This document shows, piece after piece, positions 46,572-55,311 of a DNA stretch of 64,000 nucleotides. The stretch is from positions 186,001 to 250,000 of the forward strand of contig NZ_JADKPT010000003.1 of assembly GCF_015351595.1 (NCBI RefSeq), read 5' to 3'. The DNA comes from Flavobacterium sp. LC2016-12. Lineage in GTDB: Bacteria > Bacteroidota > Bacteroidia > Flavobacteriales > Flavobacteriaceae. Position 1 is the first letter of the stretch. Each line of letters opens with the position of its first letter. The translations under genes and the position numbers were made by a program. The notes under the pieces are model-generated. The model searched no databases. It worked only from the letters and a program-made list of their open reading frames with translations, and was not told the DNA's origin.

Positions 46572-48485
46572 CTAGAAATAATAACGTTTAAAAGCTTCGA
46601 TAGCCGAATAATCTGCTAACCCTAAAGCATGGTATTTTTCTGCGGTTAATCTGTTTCTGTCTTCTACCCTTACCCAGAATTCTCTACTGTCATCTCCCTG
46701 AAACATAACGCCGTCTTTTTGAGATTGGTGATAGAAGATTGCATGACGTTTTTTAAGTACCTGATCAGGACTCATTGGAACCGCCATTTCAATTTGGTAG
46801 GATTCCCATTCATGCCACGCGCCTCTGTATAACCAAACCCAGCAGTCATCCATATAACTGTTGTGTTTTAATCTTTTCAAAGCTTCAAATAAACTGTCCA
46901 AGCATACTTTGTGCGTTCCGTGAGGGTCTGCCAAATCTCCTGCTGCGTAAATTTGGTGTGGTTTAATTCTTTCGATTATATCACACATAATTTTGATATC
47001 CGCTTCGCCAAGATTATTTTTCTTAACTGTTCCTGTTTCATAAAAAGGAAGATCAAGGAAATTTACATTTGAATCCGGTACTCCTAAATAACGTGTTGCA
47101 GCTAAAGATTCACTTCTTCTAATCAAACCTTTTAATTTCCTAACTTCTAGTGAATCTATATCATTGCTTTTTTTGTTTTTCAAAAAGTTAATAATATTTT
47201 CTGATTCAATTGAATTAGCATTTAATGCTTTTGAAATCTCAGCAAATTTTAAAGCTTCTTCATTTGAAACTGCAATATTTCCTGAAGTCTGATAAGCGAT
47301 ATGAACGTCATGGCCCTGCTCTACCAATCTGTCAAAAGTTCCTCCCATCGAAATAACATCATCATCAGGGTGTGGACTAAAAATGATAATTCTTTTTCTC
47401 TCCGGAGTTGCACGTTCTGGTCTGTAAGTATCATCTGCATTTGGTTTTCCTCCAGGCCAGCCCGTGATGGTTTGCTGCATTTTATTAAACATTTTAATGT
47501 TTAAATGATAAGCAGTTCCTTCTTCAGTCAAAACACTTGACATTCCGTTATCGTTATAATCTTTGTCTGTTAGTTTAAGGAAAGGCTTTTGAGTCAATTC
47601 GCTTAACCAGGCCACAGCTTTCAATTTTAATTCTTCTGTCCAGATTACAGATTTCACTAACCAGGGTGTTTTTACTCTGGTTAATTCTGATGAAGCTTCT
47701 GTATCTAAAACAAATGTTGTGTTGTTGTGCTGTTGTAAGTAAGTCGCTGGTACTCTTGAAGAAATTTCTCCTTCAATTGTTTTTTTAATGATTTCGGCTT
47801 TGCTGATTCCCCATCCTAACAATACAATTCTTTTGGCATGTTTTACGGTACCAATTCCCATTGTAATAGCTTTTCTGGGTACATTATCAATACCTAAAAA
47901 TGAAGATGCGGCATCAACACGGGTTAAGTGATCCAATGTAATACTTCTGGTTCCAGAGTTTACGTGCGATCCCGGCTCATTGAATCCGATATGCCCCGTT
48001 CTTCCAATCCCTAAAAGCTGAAAGTCTAATCCACCGTAATCTTTAATCTTCATTTCATAATCAATACAATATTGCTGAAGATCTTCGCTGCTAATATTTC
48101 CGTCAGGAATGTTAATGTTTTTAGGTAAAATATTTACATGATTAAAAAGGTGCTCGTGCATAAAATACCAATAACTCTGAATATTATTTTTATCCATTGG
48201 ATAATATTCATCTAAGTTAAAGGTTACTACATTTGCAAAACTCAAACCTTCTTCTTTATGAAGTCGTACTAATTCTTCGTATACTTTTATAGGAGAAGAT
48301 CCGGTTGCCAATCCTAAAACACAAGGTTCATTCAATTCTTCTTTTCTCTGAATGATGTTCGCGATTTCCTGAGCAACCAATATAGACGCTTCCTGAGACG
48401 AATCAAAAATCACATTATGAATCTTTTCAAAACGTGTTTCTTCAAACTTTCCAGCTTCTTTAAAATTTATACTTTCTTTAATCAT
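46572..48485 (-). CDS. nagB: Glucosamine-6-phosphate deaminase fused to a PIG-L/LmbE deacetylase-like domain
   Basis: The 637-residue cytoplasmic protein has two parts. Residues of about 20-285 form NagB ('LGLATGSSPIKVYEEL', 'NLDEYYPM', 'GIGRTGHIGFNEPGS'), which turns glucosamine-6-phosphate into fructose-6-phosphate and ammonia. Residues of about 365-630 form a PIG-L/LmbE domain with the zinc motif 'FSPHPDDDV' (near 371) and 'DPHGTHK' (near 521), both intact, a family that removes N-acetyl groups from GlcNAc compounds. A separate NagA is not in the window, so the fusion could deacetylate and deaminate GlcNAc-6-phosphate in one protein; that is inference. It would use the GlcNAc from GH20 and GH130. 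It is monocistronic, bounded by terminators. Confidence 0.9.
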   Translation of the reverse strand: MIKESINFKEAGKFEETRFEKIHNVIFDSSQEASILVAQEIANIIQRKEELNEPCVLGLATGSSPIKVYEELVRLHKEEGLSFANVVTFNLDEYYPMDKNNIQSYWYFMHEHLFNHVNILPKNINIPDGNISSEDLQQYCIDYEMKIKDYGGLDFQLLGIGRTGHIGFNEPGSHVNSGTRSITLDHLTRVDAASSFLGIDNVPRKAITMGIGTVKHAKRIVLLGWGISKAEIIKKTIEGEISSRVPATYLQQHNNTTFVLDTEASSELTRVKTPWLVKSVIWTEELKLKAVAWLSELTQKPFLKLTDKDYNDNGMSSVLTEEGTAYHLNIKMFNKMQQTITGWPGGKPNADDTYRPERATPERKRIIIFSPHPDDDVISMGGTFDRLVEQGHDVHIAYQTSGNIAVSNEEALKFAEISKALNANSIESENIINFLKNKKSNDIDSLEVRKLKGLIRRSESLAATRYLGVPDSNVNFLDLPFYETGTVKKNNLGEADIKIMCDIIERIKPHQIYAAGDLADPHGTHKVCLDSLFEALKRLKHNSYMDDCWVWLYRGAWHEWESYQIEMAVPMSPDQVLKKRHAIFYHQSQKDGVMFQGDDSREFWVRVEDRNRLTAEKYHALGLADYSAIEAFKRYYF

Positions 48486-48654
48486 TTATGTGTTGTCTTA
48501 ATTTATTAGCATAAAATTATATAATACATGCGCTAAAAAATTAAAAATTCGACAGATGACTAGTAAGCTTCGGCAAAAAGCACAATTGGAAACTTAAATC
48601 AAATATGACATAGTAATTAAAGCTAATAATCAGATTGTTCTTATGTTTAAAAGT

Positions 48655-48694
48655 AAAAGGGATTATTTCTTTATAAATGAAATAATCCCTTTTT
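48655..48694 (-). terminator. Terminator after the MFS efflux gene
   Basis: A stem of about 14 bp (AAAAGGGATTATTT / AAATAATCCCTTTT) with a short AT loop lies 45 bp past the stop of the leftward MFS gene. It also shields the NagB promoter from read-through. Confidence 0.8.
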
Positions 48695-48739
48695 TATGTA
48701 GTCTCTGTGAAGCCCTCTTTGAGCAAACTCTTTCCTTTT

Positions 48740-49954
48740 TTATGCTCTAACAGTAGCTGCCATAACACTTCTCGATCTATATCTATTAAAAACTATAAAA
48801 ATAAATCCCATAATAAATAGTAACGAAATGTTTGCTGCTCCAAGTAATAGCTGACTTTTAACAGCATATAAATTAACAAATCCATAGCTAAAGACGGAAC
48901 TAACCATATACGTAGCACCACCTGTAAGTCCGCTTGCTATCCCAGCATTTTTTGAAAAACGACTTAGACAATACCCATAAATAACATTAAATATAAAACC
49001 TCCACAGAGATTGAGTCCCATTGTAAAACCAATTACTGTGTAAATATTACTTCCAAATTGTGCTGTAAAAATCATTAGCAACACTAACGCAAGTTGTACA
49101 GTAACAGCAATGGATACCTTTTTTGCTAAAGGTTTATGAATAAGAGATTTGGCAATGATACCACCCGTCATCACAGCTAAACCAGATAATAAAGAGCTAT
49201 AACCTGTTGTAATGGCAGAATACCCAAATACACGTTCTATGATAAAAGGACTTACTAAATTATAAATTACGACTAAGCCAAAACAAATACCCAGAATTAC
49301 GATTCCTAATGTAAAATCAGCTGTTTTGAGCATACCTGAATAGGTTTGTGCAATAGATTTTAATTTAAAGGGATGAAAGTATTTTAACGATTCTCCACTA
49401 TATAAAAGTTCCAACACCAGAAAAAGTAATGATAATCCGCCAAGGAAATAAAAATTAGATCTCCAGCCAAACAAACTTTGTAAATAACCTCCTAAAAACG
49501 GAGCCATGATTGGCGCACAGGCCCAAATAATAGAAAATAAACTGATAAAACTTTTTAATTTATCTCCTGAATACAGATCAACAAAGTAAGCACGTTTTGA
49601 GACTACAATAAAGGCAATCGCAATTCCCTGAATGACACGCATAGCGTATATAACATAAATATTGGGTACAAAAGCGATAACAAAACTGGTTGCTGAAAAG
49701 ACAGCCAATGATGCAATGCTAATTTTAAAGCGCCCGAAACTATCCAATATACTGCCTATAAAAATTTGGCTTACTCCCAAACTGAACATAAAAAAAACTA
49801 ATGAAAGCTGAATCGCTCCAGCTGTAACGTTTAAGTCTTTTGCCATAGCAGGAAGCGATGGTAAATAAATATCGGTTGCAAACCCTGATAATGGTATAAG
49901 TGCCAAAGCCAGTAGAGTACTGAAACCTTTATGATTTTCTTGTAAATTTCTCAT
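48740..49954 (-). CDS. MFS drug-efflux transporter, Bcr/CflA type
   Basis: The 404-residue inner-membrane protein has 12 hydrophobic segments and the Bcr/CflA signature near the N-terminus ('SGFATDIYLPSLPAMAKDL'), plus the MFS loop motif 'GSILDSFGRFKISI'. It should expel small toxic compounds using the proton gradient. A TetR gene precedes it on the same strand. A TetR-type palindrome sits 27 bp before its start, so it is probably repressed by that regulator and induced by its substrate. Confidence 0.88.
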   Translation of the reverse strand: MRNLQENHKGFSTLLALALIPLSGFATDIYLPSLPAMAKDLNVTAGAIQLSLVFFMFSLGVSQIFIGSILDSFGRFKISIASLAVFSATSFVIAFVPNIYVIYAMRVIQGIAIAFIVVSKRAYFVDLYSGDKLKSFISLFSIIWACAPIMAPFLGGYLQSLFGWRSNFYFLGGLSLLFLVLELLYSGESLKYFHPFKLKSIAQTYSGMLKTADFTLGIVILGICFGLVVIYNLVSPFIIERVFGYSAITTGYSSLLSGLAVMTGGIIAKSLIHKPLAKKVSIAVTVQLALVLLMIFTAQFGSNIYTVIGFTMGLNLCGGFIFNVIYGYCLSRFSKNAGIASGLTGGATYMVSSVFSYGFVNLYAVKSQLLLGAANISLLFIMGFIFIVFNRYRSRSVMAATVRA

Positions 49955-49980
49955 TTTGTAAGATTAATTATTAATAAAAT

Positions 49981-49994
49981 AGACCAATCGGTCT
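49981..49994. promoter_or_regulatory. TetR-type operator before the efflux gene
   Basis: AGACCAATCGGTCT is a 14-bp palindrome with a 4-base centre. The arms are identical to those of the site upstream of the TetR gene at 50626. It lies between the TetR stop and the MFS start. Confidence 0.8.
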
Positions 49995-50016
49995 TAAATT
50001 GCTTAAAAAAAATACG

Positions 50017-50598
50017 CTATAAAACATAGCGCTCAAATTCAGTTTTAATGCCGTCCAGAACAATATTCATTTGATCATTGTTTCCAAATACTTTTCGGCA
50101 TAAAATACCGCCTTCTATCATTGCGAAAACCCTGATACTGTAATGTTCAGAATTTATTTCTGAAGACAATTCTTTATTTTGAATCCCCTCTTCCACTATA
50201 TTGAAAAATCTTTTCTGGGCAGAAAGAATTGCTTTTTTCACCTGTTCTCTCATGACGGGATTTGTGTCATCCGCTTCTGTTCCAAAATTCAAAATAGGAC
50301 AACCTTCTACCATATTTTTGCCATTGCCATAGACCTCCAGCAAATTAAATAATTTCTCTTTAGCAGATTTGCCTTTGGAAGCAGCTATATCTAATTTGGA
50401 AGCTAATTGTGATCTTAGATATAAAAAGGATTCCATACAGATCTCTTCTTTATTCTCAAAATTACCATAGATTCCTCCCTTAGCAAGCTTTGTGGCTTCC
50501 ATAATATCTCTTAATGAAGTACCCGCCATACCTTTTTTATTAATAAGAGGCGCCGAGGTTTCAATTATAAATTGTCTGGTTCGTTCTGCTTTACTCAT
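50017..50598 (-). CDS. TetR-family repressor of the adjacent efflux pump
   Basis: The 193-residue protein has an N-terminal helix-turn-helix ('TSLRDIMEATKLAKGGIYGNFENKEEI') and a helical ligand domain with the usual C-terminal TetR segment. The ATG at 50598 ('MSKAERTRQF') is chosen as start; a TTG nine bases upstream is in frame but unlikely. Matching palindromes AGACC-N4-GGTCT lie 28 bp upstream of this gene and in front of the MFS gene 62 bp downstream, which points to self-repression and pump control. The inducer is unknown. Confidence 0.9.
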   Translation of the reverse strand: MSKAERTRQFIIETSAPLINKKGMAGTSLRDIMEATKLAKGGIYGNFENKEEICMESFLYLRSQLASKLDIAASKGKSAKEKLFNLLEVYGNGKNMVEGCPILNFGTEADDTNPVMREQVKKAILSAQKRFFNIVEEGIQNKELSSEINSEHYSIRVFAMIEGGILCRKVFGNNDQMNIVLDGIKTEFERYVL

Positions 50599-50625
50599 GA
50601 TTTCCAAATTCTAAGTTGCAAATAT

Positions 50626-50639
50626 AGACCGAACGGTCT
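50626..50639. promoter_or_regulatory. TetR-type operator before the TetR gene
   Basis: AGACCGAACGGTCT shares both 5-base arms with the site at 49981. It overlaps the expected promoter of the TetR gene, 28 bp upstream of the ATG. Confidence 0.8.
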
Positions 50640-50686
50640 TTAATTCAAAACTATTTTTAACTTTAATTTTTTAAAAAAAAATTCTG

Positions 50687-51772
50687 TTACCCTTTCAAAT
50701 CATCAAAATATGTTGTGGTTTCTTCTATTAAAGAATGCATTAATTCGGTTGCTTTGGTATGTTTTAAAATGGGTGCAATTTGCCCTCCCCAAAATAAAAT
50801 CATATCCCATTTTTCCTGATCGAGTGCCGCTTTTCGCAACGGTGACATAAAAGTCGTTTGCAGTGGGAATGGCAAAACACTCGCTTCTTTTCCTATAATT
50901 TCTTTTGCAATTCTACTGGTTATTCCACGACCCAATCTTCCTGTATAGGCGCGTGATAATGTGGTATATTTTGCCGCATCTGAGAATAACATTTCCTTAT
51001 GAATAGGTAATGCATTTGATTCGTCGACAGCTAAGAAAGCAGTTCCGATTTGAGCTGCACTTGCTCCTAAAGCTAATGCTGCTGCAACTCCTTTTCCGTT
51101 AGCGATTCCGCCTGCTGCTATCACCGGAATTTTTACTTTTTCTCTAATTAATTGCAATAAAACAAAAGTTCCTGTTACTGATGATTCTGCTGAAGCTAAA
51201 AAAGAAGGACGGTGCCCACCTGCTTCAAAACCGGAAGCAATAATCATATCGGCGCCGGAATTTTCTAAAAAAATGGCTTCGTCTAAAGTTGTTGCTGCCC
51301 CAACTGTTACAATTCCTAATTTACGGGTTTGTTCCAAAACATCAGCAGGTAATGCGCCAAACATAAAACTGAATACTTTTGGACGAACGTCTAAAATAAC
51401 ATCCAATTGATTTTCAAATCTGGATTGAAAGGAAGCTGGTTTCTCCGGTAACGGGATTCCAACTTCATCAAAATAAGGTTTAAATAGTATTGCCGCTTTA
51501 TTGAATTGTTCATCTGTTAAACCGCCTTCAGGAATATCATGATCAGATACCCAAAGATTAAGATTATATGGTTTATCAGTTGCTGCTTTTATTTGTTTAT
51601 CAACCTCAAAAATTTCCTGAGGTGTCATTGTATAAGCACCGTAACCACCTAGTCCGCCAGCGTTTGAAACCGCTGCGGCCAAGGCTACAGAGGATAAATT
51701 ACCTCCAAATGGTCCTTGCAATATTGGATATTGAATTCCAAGTAATTCTGTTGCTTTTGTATTGTACCACAT
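50687..51772 (-). CDS. Nitronate monooxygenase (2-nitropropane dioxygenase family)
   Basis: The 361-residue FMN-dependent TIM-barrel enzyme oxidises alkyl nitronates to carbonyl compounds and nitrite. It shows the N-terminal 'GIQYPILQGPFGG', the flavin phosphate-binding 'VIAAGGIANGKGVAAALALGA' region and 'ASGFEAGGHRPSF', which holds the catalytic His region of the family. No signal peptide is seen. It is the last gene of a long leftward run of detoxification-type genes, 17 bp after the NTF2-like gene. It may guard against nitro toxins, but physiological substrates of this family are often unknown. Confidence 0.88.
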   Translation of the reverse strand: MWYNTKATELLGIQYPILQGPFGGNLSSVALAAAVSNAGGLGGYGAYTMTPQEIFEVDKQIKAATDKPYNLNLWVSDHDIPEGGLTDEQFNKAAILFKPYFDEVGIPLPEKPASFQSRFENQLDVILDVRPKVFSFMFGALPADVLEQTRKLGIVTVGAATTLDEAIFLENSGADMIIASGFEAGGHRPSFLASAESSVTGTFVLLQLIREKVKIPVIAAGGIANGKGVAAALALGASAAQIGTAFLAVDESNALPIHKEMLFSDAAKYTTLSRAYTGRLGRGITSRIAKEIIGKEASVLPFPLQTTFMSPLRKAALDQEKWDMILFWGGQIAPILKHTKATELMHSLIEETTTYFDDLKG

Positions 51773-51789
51773 GACTTTACTTTTTAAAG

Positions 51790-52272
51790 TTATTCACTTA
51801 CATTGGTTAGCATTTTATTGACAATATACCATTTGCCATTTATCTTATGGAAAGATAAAAAATCCCGATAATTAAACTCGTACATTTTTAAATTAATCTC
51901 TGCCATCGCAATTGAGTTTACGACTTTTATATTCAGAATTTCGCCTTTATAAGGTTTGCCTGAATCTTTCGGACTTTGTCTGTTTTTTACGCCATTCAAA
52001 TAAAGATCGGCTGTTTTAAAGTACGGCTGTCCGTTTACATCTCCATAAACTAATGTTCCGGGATAAAAAATACTTTCCAACAGTATGGCATCTCCTTCAT
52101 AAATGCCTTTAAAATAATAATTTTCTATTGCATCTGTAATGGCAGATACATCTTCTTTATGATTTTCCATTTTGATATTATTTTGTGCTTTTATGCCCTG
52201 TACATTATTGAGCATTAAAGCGATTACTAAAATTACTTTTGATACTAACAATTTTGATTTTTGCAGTTTCAT
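51790..52272 (-). CDS. Exported NTF2-like protein (lumazine-binding-like family)
   Basis: The 160-residue protein has a signal peptide ('LVIALMLNNVQGIKAQ') and one NTF2-like cone fold ('AITDAIENYYFKGIYEGDAI', 'KDSGKPYKGEILNIKVV', 'FHKINGKWYIVNKML'), the pattern of PF12893. Such proteins bind small ligands or act as isomerases; the substrate is unknown. It precedes the nitronate monooxygenase by 17 bp. A CRP-type palindrome lies 57 bp upstream of its start, so it probably begins its own transcript. Confidence 0.75.
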   Translation of the reverse strand: MKLQKSKLLVSKVILVIALMLNNVQGIKAQNNIKMENHKEDVSAITDAIENYYFKGIYEGDAILLESIFYPGTLVYGDVNGQPYFKTADLYLNGVKNRQSPKDSGKPYKGEILNIKVVNSIAMAEINLKMYEFNYRDFLSFHKINGKWYIVNKMLTNVSE

Positions 52273-52328
52273 GATTTTTAAGTTTATAATTACACTACAA
52301 ATTTCAAAAGAAACAGCGAGAAGACTAC

Positions 52329-52342
52329 GTGATCTACATCAC
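52329..52342 (-). promoter_or_regulatory. CRP/FNR-type binding site upstream of the NTF2-like gene
   Basis: On the minus strand the 14-mer is GTGATGTAGATCAC, an inverted repeat with a 4-base centre close to the classic CRP consensus. It lies 57 bp upstream of the NTF2-like start. The same 14-mer occurs at 55312-55325, also 57 bp upstream of a start codon. Confidence 0.7.
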
Positions 52343-52352
52343 TTATATATTA

Positions 52353-52838
52353 TTATTTAGATTTTATTCTCGGATCAAATTGCTTATCCAGATAGTCTAA
52401 ACCAAGAGGACCTATGGCATATACCTGAGTAATATATTCGCCCGATTTAGCAAGATGAAAATGAGGTGTATTTCCCGGTAATACTACTACTGAACCAGGC
52501 GGATAGGCTTTTAAATTATTTTCATCATACTTGTCGCCTATACCTATATAAAATATACCTGAAACTACCGTATAAATCCTGTCTTCAGGATGTAGATGTG
52601 GCATTATCTTTTCGCCGTTGGGTACTTTTACCCGAACAATAAAGGGTTCTGCTTTAGTTGGATTACCCACTAAAATAGCAAGTTTTACTCTTTCAGGAAA
52701 AGCTGGAAATGAATTCCAGACTATATTTTCCGGATTAATAAAATTAAAATCTTTAGTACTTAGTCCTTGTGCAGCACTTAGGTTAGCAAAAATAAAAAAT
52801 AGCACTAAGATACTATTGCAGAATATTTTAGATATCAT
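52353..52838 (-). CDS. Exported cupin-domain protein
   Basis: The 161-residue protein has a signal peptide ('FFIFANLSAAQG') and one cupin barrel with both metal motifs: 'MPHLHPEDRIYTVVSG' (two His and a Glu) and 'PGNTPHFHL'. A bound metal and a small-molecule dioxygenase or isomerase role are possible; nothing more can be assigned. It lies in the leftward run between the DJ-1 gene (68-bp gap) and the NTF2-like gene. Confidence 0.8.
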   Translation of the reverse strand: MISKIFCNSILVLFFIFANLSAAQGLSTKDFNFINPENIVWNSFPAFPERVKLAILVGNPTKAEPFIVRVKVPNGEKIMPHLHPEDRIYTVVSGIFYIGIGDKYDENNLKAYPPGSVVVLPGNTPHFHLAKSGEYITQVYAIGPLGLDYLDKQFDPRIKSK

Positions 52839-52865
52839 AATGAATTCTTTTAAATATTAAAAAAA

Positions 52866-52901
52866 GATTTGGTACAGCTGTTTTTCAAACCATACCAAAT
52901 C
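52866..52901 (-). terminator. Weak hairpin after the DJ-1 family gene
   Basis: A 9-bp stem (GATTTGGTA / TACCAAATC) with an 18-base loop lies just past the DJ-1 stop. There is no clear T-run, so it may only attenuate transcription into the cupin gene. Confidence 0.4.
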
Positions 52902-52906
52902 ATTAC

Positions 52907-53665
52907 TTATTTTATTTTTGATAATAATTTAGTAGCTACTTCCTCAGAAGATTGTGGATTTTGACCTGTCAATAATAAACCATCTTCCACTACATAAGAG
53001 CCCCAATCAGAACCCTGAGAATATTTACCTCCACGTTCTTTTAATTTATCTTCCAATAAAAACGGAACCACCTTGGTTAATCCAACGGCTGCTTCTTCAG
53101 TGTTAGTAAAACCTGTTACTTTTTTTCCGGCAATCAGATATTTTCCGTCTTTGTCTTTAACATTTACCAAAGCTGCCGGTGCATGACATACAAAAGCGAT
53201 TGGTTTGCTATTATTGTAAAAATCCTGAATAAGTTTTATCGAGTTTTTATCAGTAGCCAAATCCCACATTGGACCATGACCTCCCGGATAGAAAACTGCT
53301 TTGAAATCCTTTTGTTTTACACTGGTAATTTTCACTGTACTTGCCAATGCAGTTTGTGCCTTTTGATCTGCATAAAAGCGTTTAGTTGCCGGAGTTTGAA
53401 AGGATGGATCATTACTTTTGGGATCAATTGGAGCCTGTCCACCATTTGGAGTAGCAATTACGACTTCAATTCCTTTATCTAAAAAGTAAAAATAAGGTGT
53501 TGCAAATTCTTCAATCCATGAACCGGTTAATTCCCCAGTGTCACCTAATTTATTGTGTGAAGTTAAAACAAACAATACTTTTGTTTTTTTGTTTTCCTGC
53601 GCAGTAACTGCAAGATTACTTATTGCAAAAAGAGCAATAAATACTGATTTCATTATATTTTTCAT
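52907..53665 (-). CDS. DJ-1/PfpI superfamily protein, exported (Hsp31-like)
   Basis: The 252-residue protein has a signal peptide ('ALFAISNLAVTAQE') and the DJ-1/PfpI fold with the reactive Cys near 159 in 'IAFVCHAPAAL' and an earlier acidic 'GHGPMWDL'. Members act as glyoxalase III, protein deglycases or chaperones. 'TSHNKLGDTGELTGSWIEEF' near the N-terminus is typical of the larger Hsp31-like branch. It belongs to the leftward run, 72 bp after the SDR gene. An exported form is less usual and suggests envelope protection against reactive carbonyls. Confidence 0.85.
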   Translation of the reverse strand: MKNIMKSVFIALFAISNLAVTAQENKKTKVLFVLTSHNKLGDTGELTGSWIEEFATPYFYFLDKGIEVVIATPNGGQAPIDPKSNDPSFQTPATKRFYADQKAQTALASTVKITSVKQKDFKAVFYPGGHGPMWDLATDKNSIKLIQDFYNNSKPIAFVCHAPAALVNVKDKDGKYLIAGKKVTGFTNTEEAAVGLTKVVPFLLEDKLKERGGKYSQGSDWGSYVVEDGLLLTGQNPQSSEEVATKLLSKIK

Positions 53666-53737
53666 TTTTCTTATTATTTATGCTTCAACACTTTATATTG
53701 CTACAAAGCATTGAAGCAGTTATTATTCTTTTTTAAA

Positions 53738-54472
53738 CTAATTTAAGTTATGACCAGCAGCTTTACCTCCATCAACATTGATAATTGATCCGGTAATAAA
53801 ATTGCTTTTTGCTACAGTATAAACCATTTCGGCAACATCTTCGATTTCACCTACTCTATTCAATAAATGAAGACCAGCACTCTGATCGGCTTTATCACCG
53901 TGCATTGGGGTTCTAATAACGCCTGGAGCAACAGTATTGAAACGGATATTACGTTTTCCAAATTCTGCTGCCAATTGAATAGTCAAAGCATGAATGGCAC
54001 CTTTACTCGCAACCGGAGCAGAAGCCGGCCATCCGCCTAATCCGTGATTTACTAATGGTGTTCCGATGTTAATTACAACACCACCTTTTTGTTCTAACAT
54101 TTGAGGAACAACGGCTTGTGTAGTAAAATAAGTTCCTTTTAAGTTTGTAGTCAAAAACTTGTCTAAATAAGCTTCGTCTACTTCCAAAAAGGGTCTGCTG
54201 TCAAAGATTCCGGCATTGTTTACCAACACATCTACAGAACCAAATTTTTCAAGTGCGATTTTTACCAGTTGTTCACCTGTGTTTTTATCGCTGATATCTC
54301 CGGCGTACATTGCCAGATTATCTCCTGCTCCAAATTCGTTGTAAGCGCTTTCTAATGAAGCCGGAGTTACTGAATTGATTACTACATTATCGCCTCTGTC
54401 TAAAAAGTATTTAGCGATTCCTTTTCCTATACCAGATGCTGCACCTGTTACGATTATTGTTTGTTTTTTCAT
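53738..54472 (-). CDS. SDR-family protein lacking the catalytic Tyr
   Basis: The 244-residue protein has the Rossmann motif 'TGAASGIGKG', 'NNAGIF' and a normal end ('ITGSIINVDGGKAAGH'). In the active-site motif YxxxK the Tyr position is Pro153 ('APVASKGAIHAL'), while Lys157 is kept; the DNA reads CCG there without doubt. Oxidoreduction by the usual mechanism is therefore doubtful, although NAD(P) binding looks intact. It lies 5 bp after the tautomerase gene, which lies 4 bp after YceI, so the three form a tight operon. It may be a divergent reductase or a binding protein. Confidence 0.82.
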   Translation of the reverse strand: MKKQTIIVTGAASGIGKGIAKYFLDRGDNVVINSVTPASLESAYNEFGAGDNLAMYAGDISDKNTGEQLVKIALEKFGSVDVLVNNAGIFDSRPFLEVDEAYLDKFLTTNLKGTYFTTQAVVPQMLEQKGGVVINIGTPLVNHGLGGWPASAPVASKGAIHALTIQLAAEFGKRNIRFNTVAPGVIRTPMHGDKADQSAGLHLLNRVGEIEDVAEMVYTVAKSNFITGSIINVDGGKAAGHNLN

Positions 54473-54477
54473 GATAT

Positions 54478-54696
54478 TTATTTTTTATCGGCTGTTATGC
54501 CTTTTTCTCTTAATACTGATACTTGTTCTCCTGCGTAACCCCAATCGTCTAAATCTACTTCCTGAATCACGATATGAGTTAAGTGCGGGTCTTTGTTTAA
54601 TACGTCTGTAATCAGGTTGGTTATACCACTGATTAATTCCTGTTTTTGCTCGCGGGTTACTCCTTCGCGAGTCAATTCGATTTTTACGTAAGGCAT
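54478..54696 (-). CDS. 4-oxalocrotonate tautomerase family protein
   Basis: The 72-residue protein begins Met-Pro ('MPYVKIEL'), and the exposed Pro1 is the catalytic base of this superfamily. 'GVTREQKQELISGITNLITD' is the usual helix. It should shift keto-enol forms of small compounds or dehalogenate them. It sits between YceI (4-bp gap) and the SDR gene (5-bp gap). Confidence 0.85.
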   Translation of the reverse strand: MPYVKIELTREGVTREQKQELISGITNLITDVLNKDPHLTHIVIQEVDLDDWGYAGEQVSVLREKGITADKK

Positions 54697-54700
54697 GGCT

Positions 54701-55255
54701 TTAGTTTTTAGCTTGTTCTGAAAAGATGGCTTCGGCTATGATATTAAAATCCAACTCAAAGTCATTGTAAATTAAGGTATCTCCTAAATCTTTGAAGAAA
54801 TTCCCTGAACGGAATCTGATATCATATTTAGTGCGATCAATTACCAGTTTACCTGAAAGGGTAATGTTATTTCTATTGTTTTCAACCGTTGCTTCAAAAC
54901 CAACAACGTGAGTAATATCTTTTATAGTAAGATTACCTTCCAGATAATAAGTGCTGTCTGATACTTCTCTAACAGTAAGAATATCAAAAGAGGCAGTAGG
55001 GAATTTTTCGATTGAGAAAAAATCATCTGAGGAAAGATGACCCGCGAATTGTGCATTTGTTGCCGGATCTGTTACATCCAGAATTTTAATTGAAGAAGTG
55101 TTGATGACAACATTGCCTTCTTTTATTATTCCATCATTAAAGACGAAATTACCTTCTTTGATACCAATTGTACCATTATGGGCACCGGTAACTTTTCTAC
55201 CAGTCCATTCTACGTTGCTATTTGAGCTTACGATTTTAAAATTTGTTGTTTCCAT
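54701..55255 (-). CDS. YceI-family lipid-binding-like protein, apparently cytoplasmic
   Basis: The 184-residue protein shows the YceI lipocalin-like pattern: 'SNSNVEWTGRKVTGAHNGTI', 'LSSDDFFSIEKFPTASFDI' and 'LEGNLTIKDITHVVGFEATV'. The family binds polyisoprenoids or amides. Unlike most members, it begins directly with the domain and has no signal peptide. It is first in a tight operon with the tautomerase and SDR genes. A CRP-type palindrome lies 57 bp upstream of its start, next to the Crp/Fnr gene. Confidence 0.85.
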   Translation of the reverse strand: METTNFKIVSSNSNVEWTGRKVTGAHNGTIGIKEGNFVFNDGIIKEGNVVINTSSIKILDVTDPATNAQFAGHLSSDDFFSIEKFPTASFDILTVREVSDSTYYLEGNLTIKDITHVVGFEATVENNRNNITLSGKLVIDRTKYDIRFRSGNFFKDLGDTLIYNDFELDFNIIAEAIFSEQAKN

Positions 55256-55311
55256 TTTTATTGTATTTAAAAGTACAATACAAAGGAACGGCGACTATGA
55301 AAATTGGTTAC

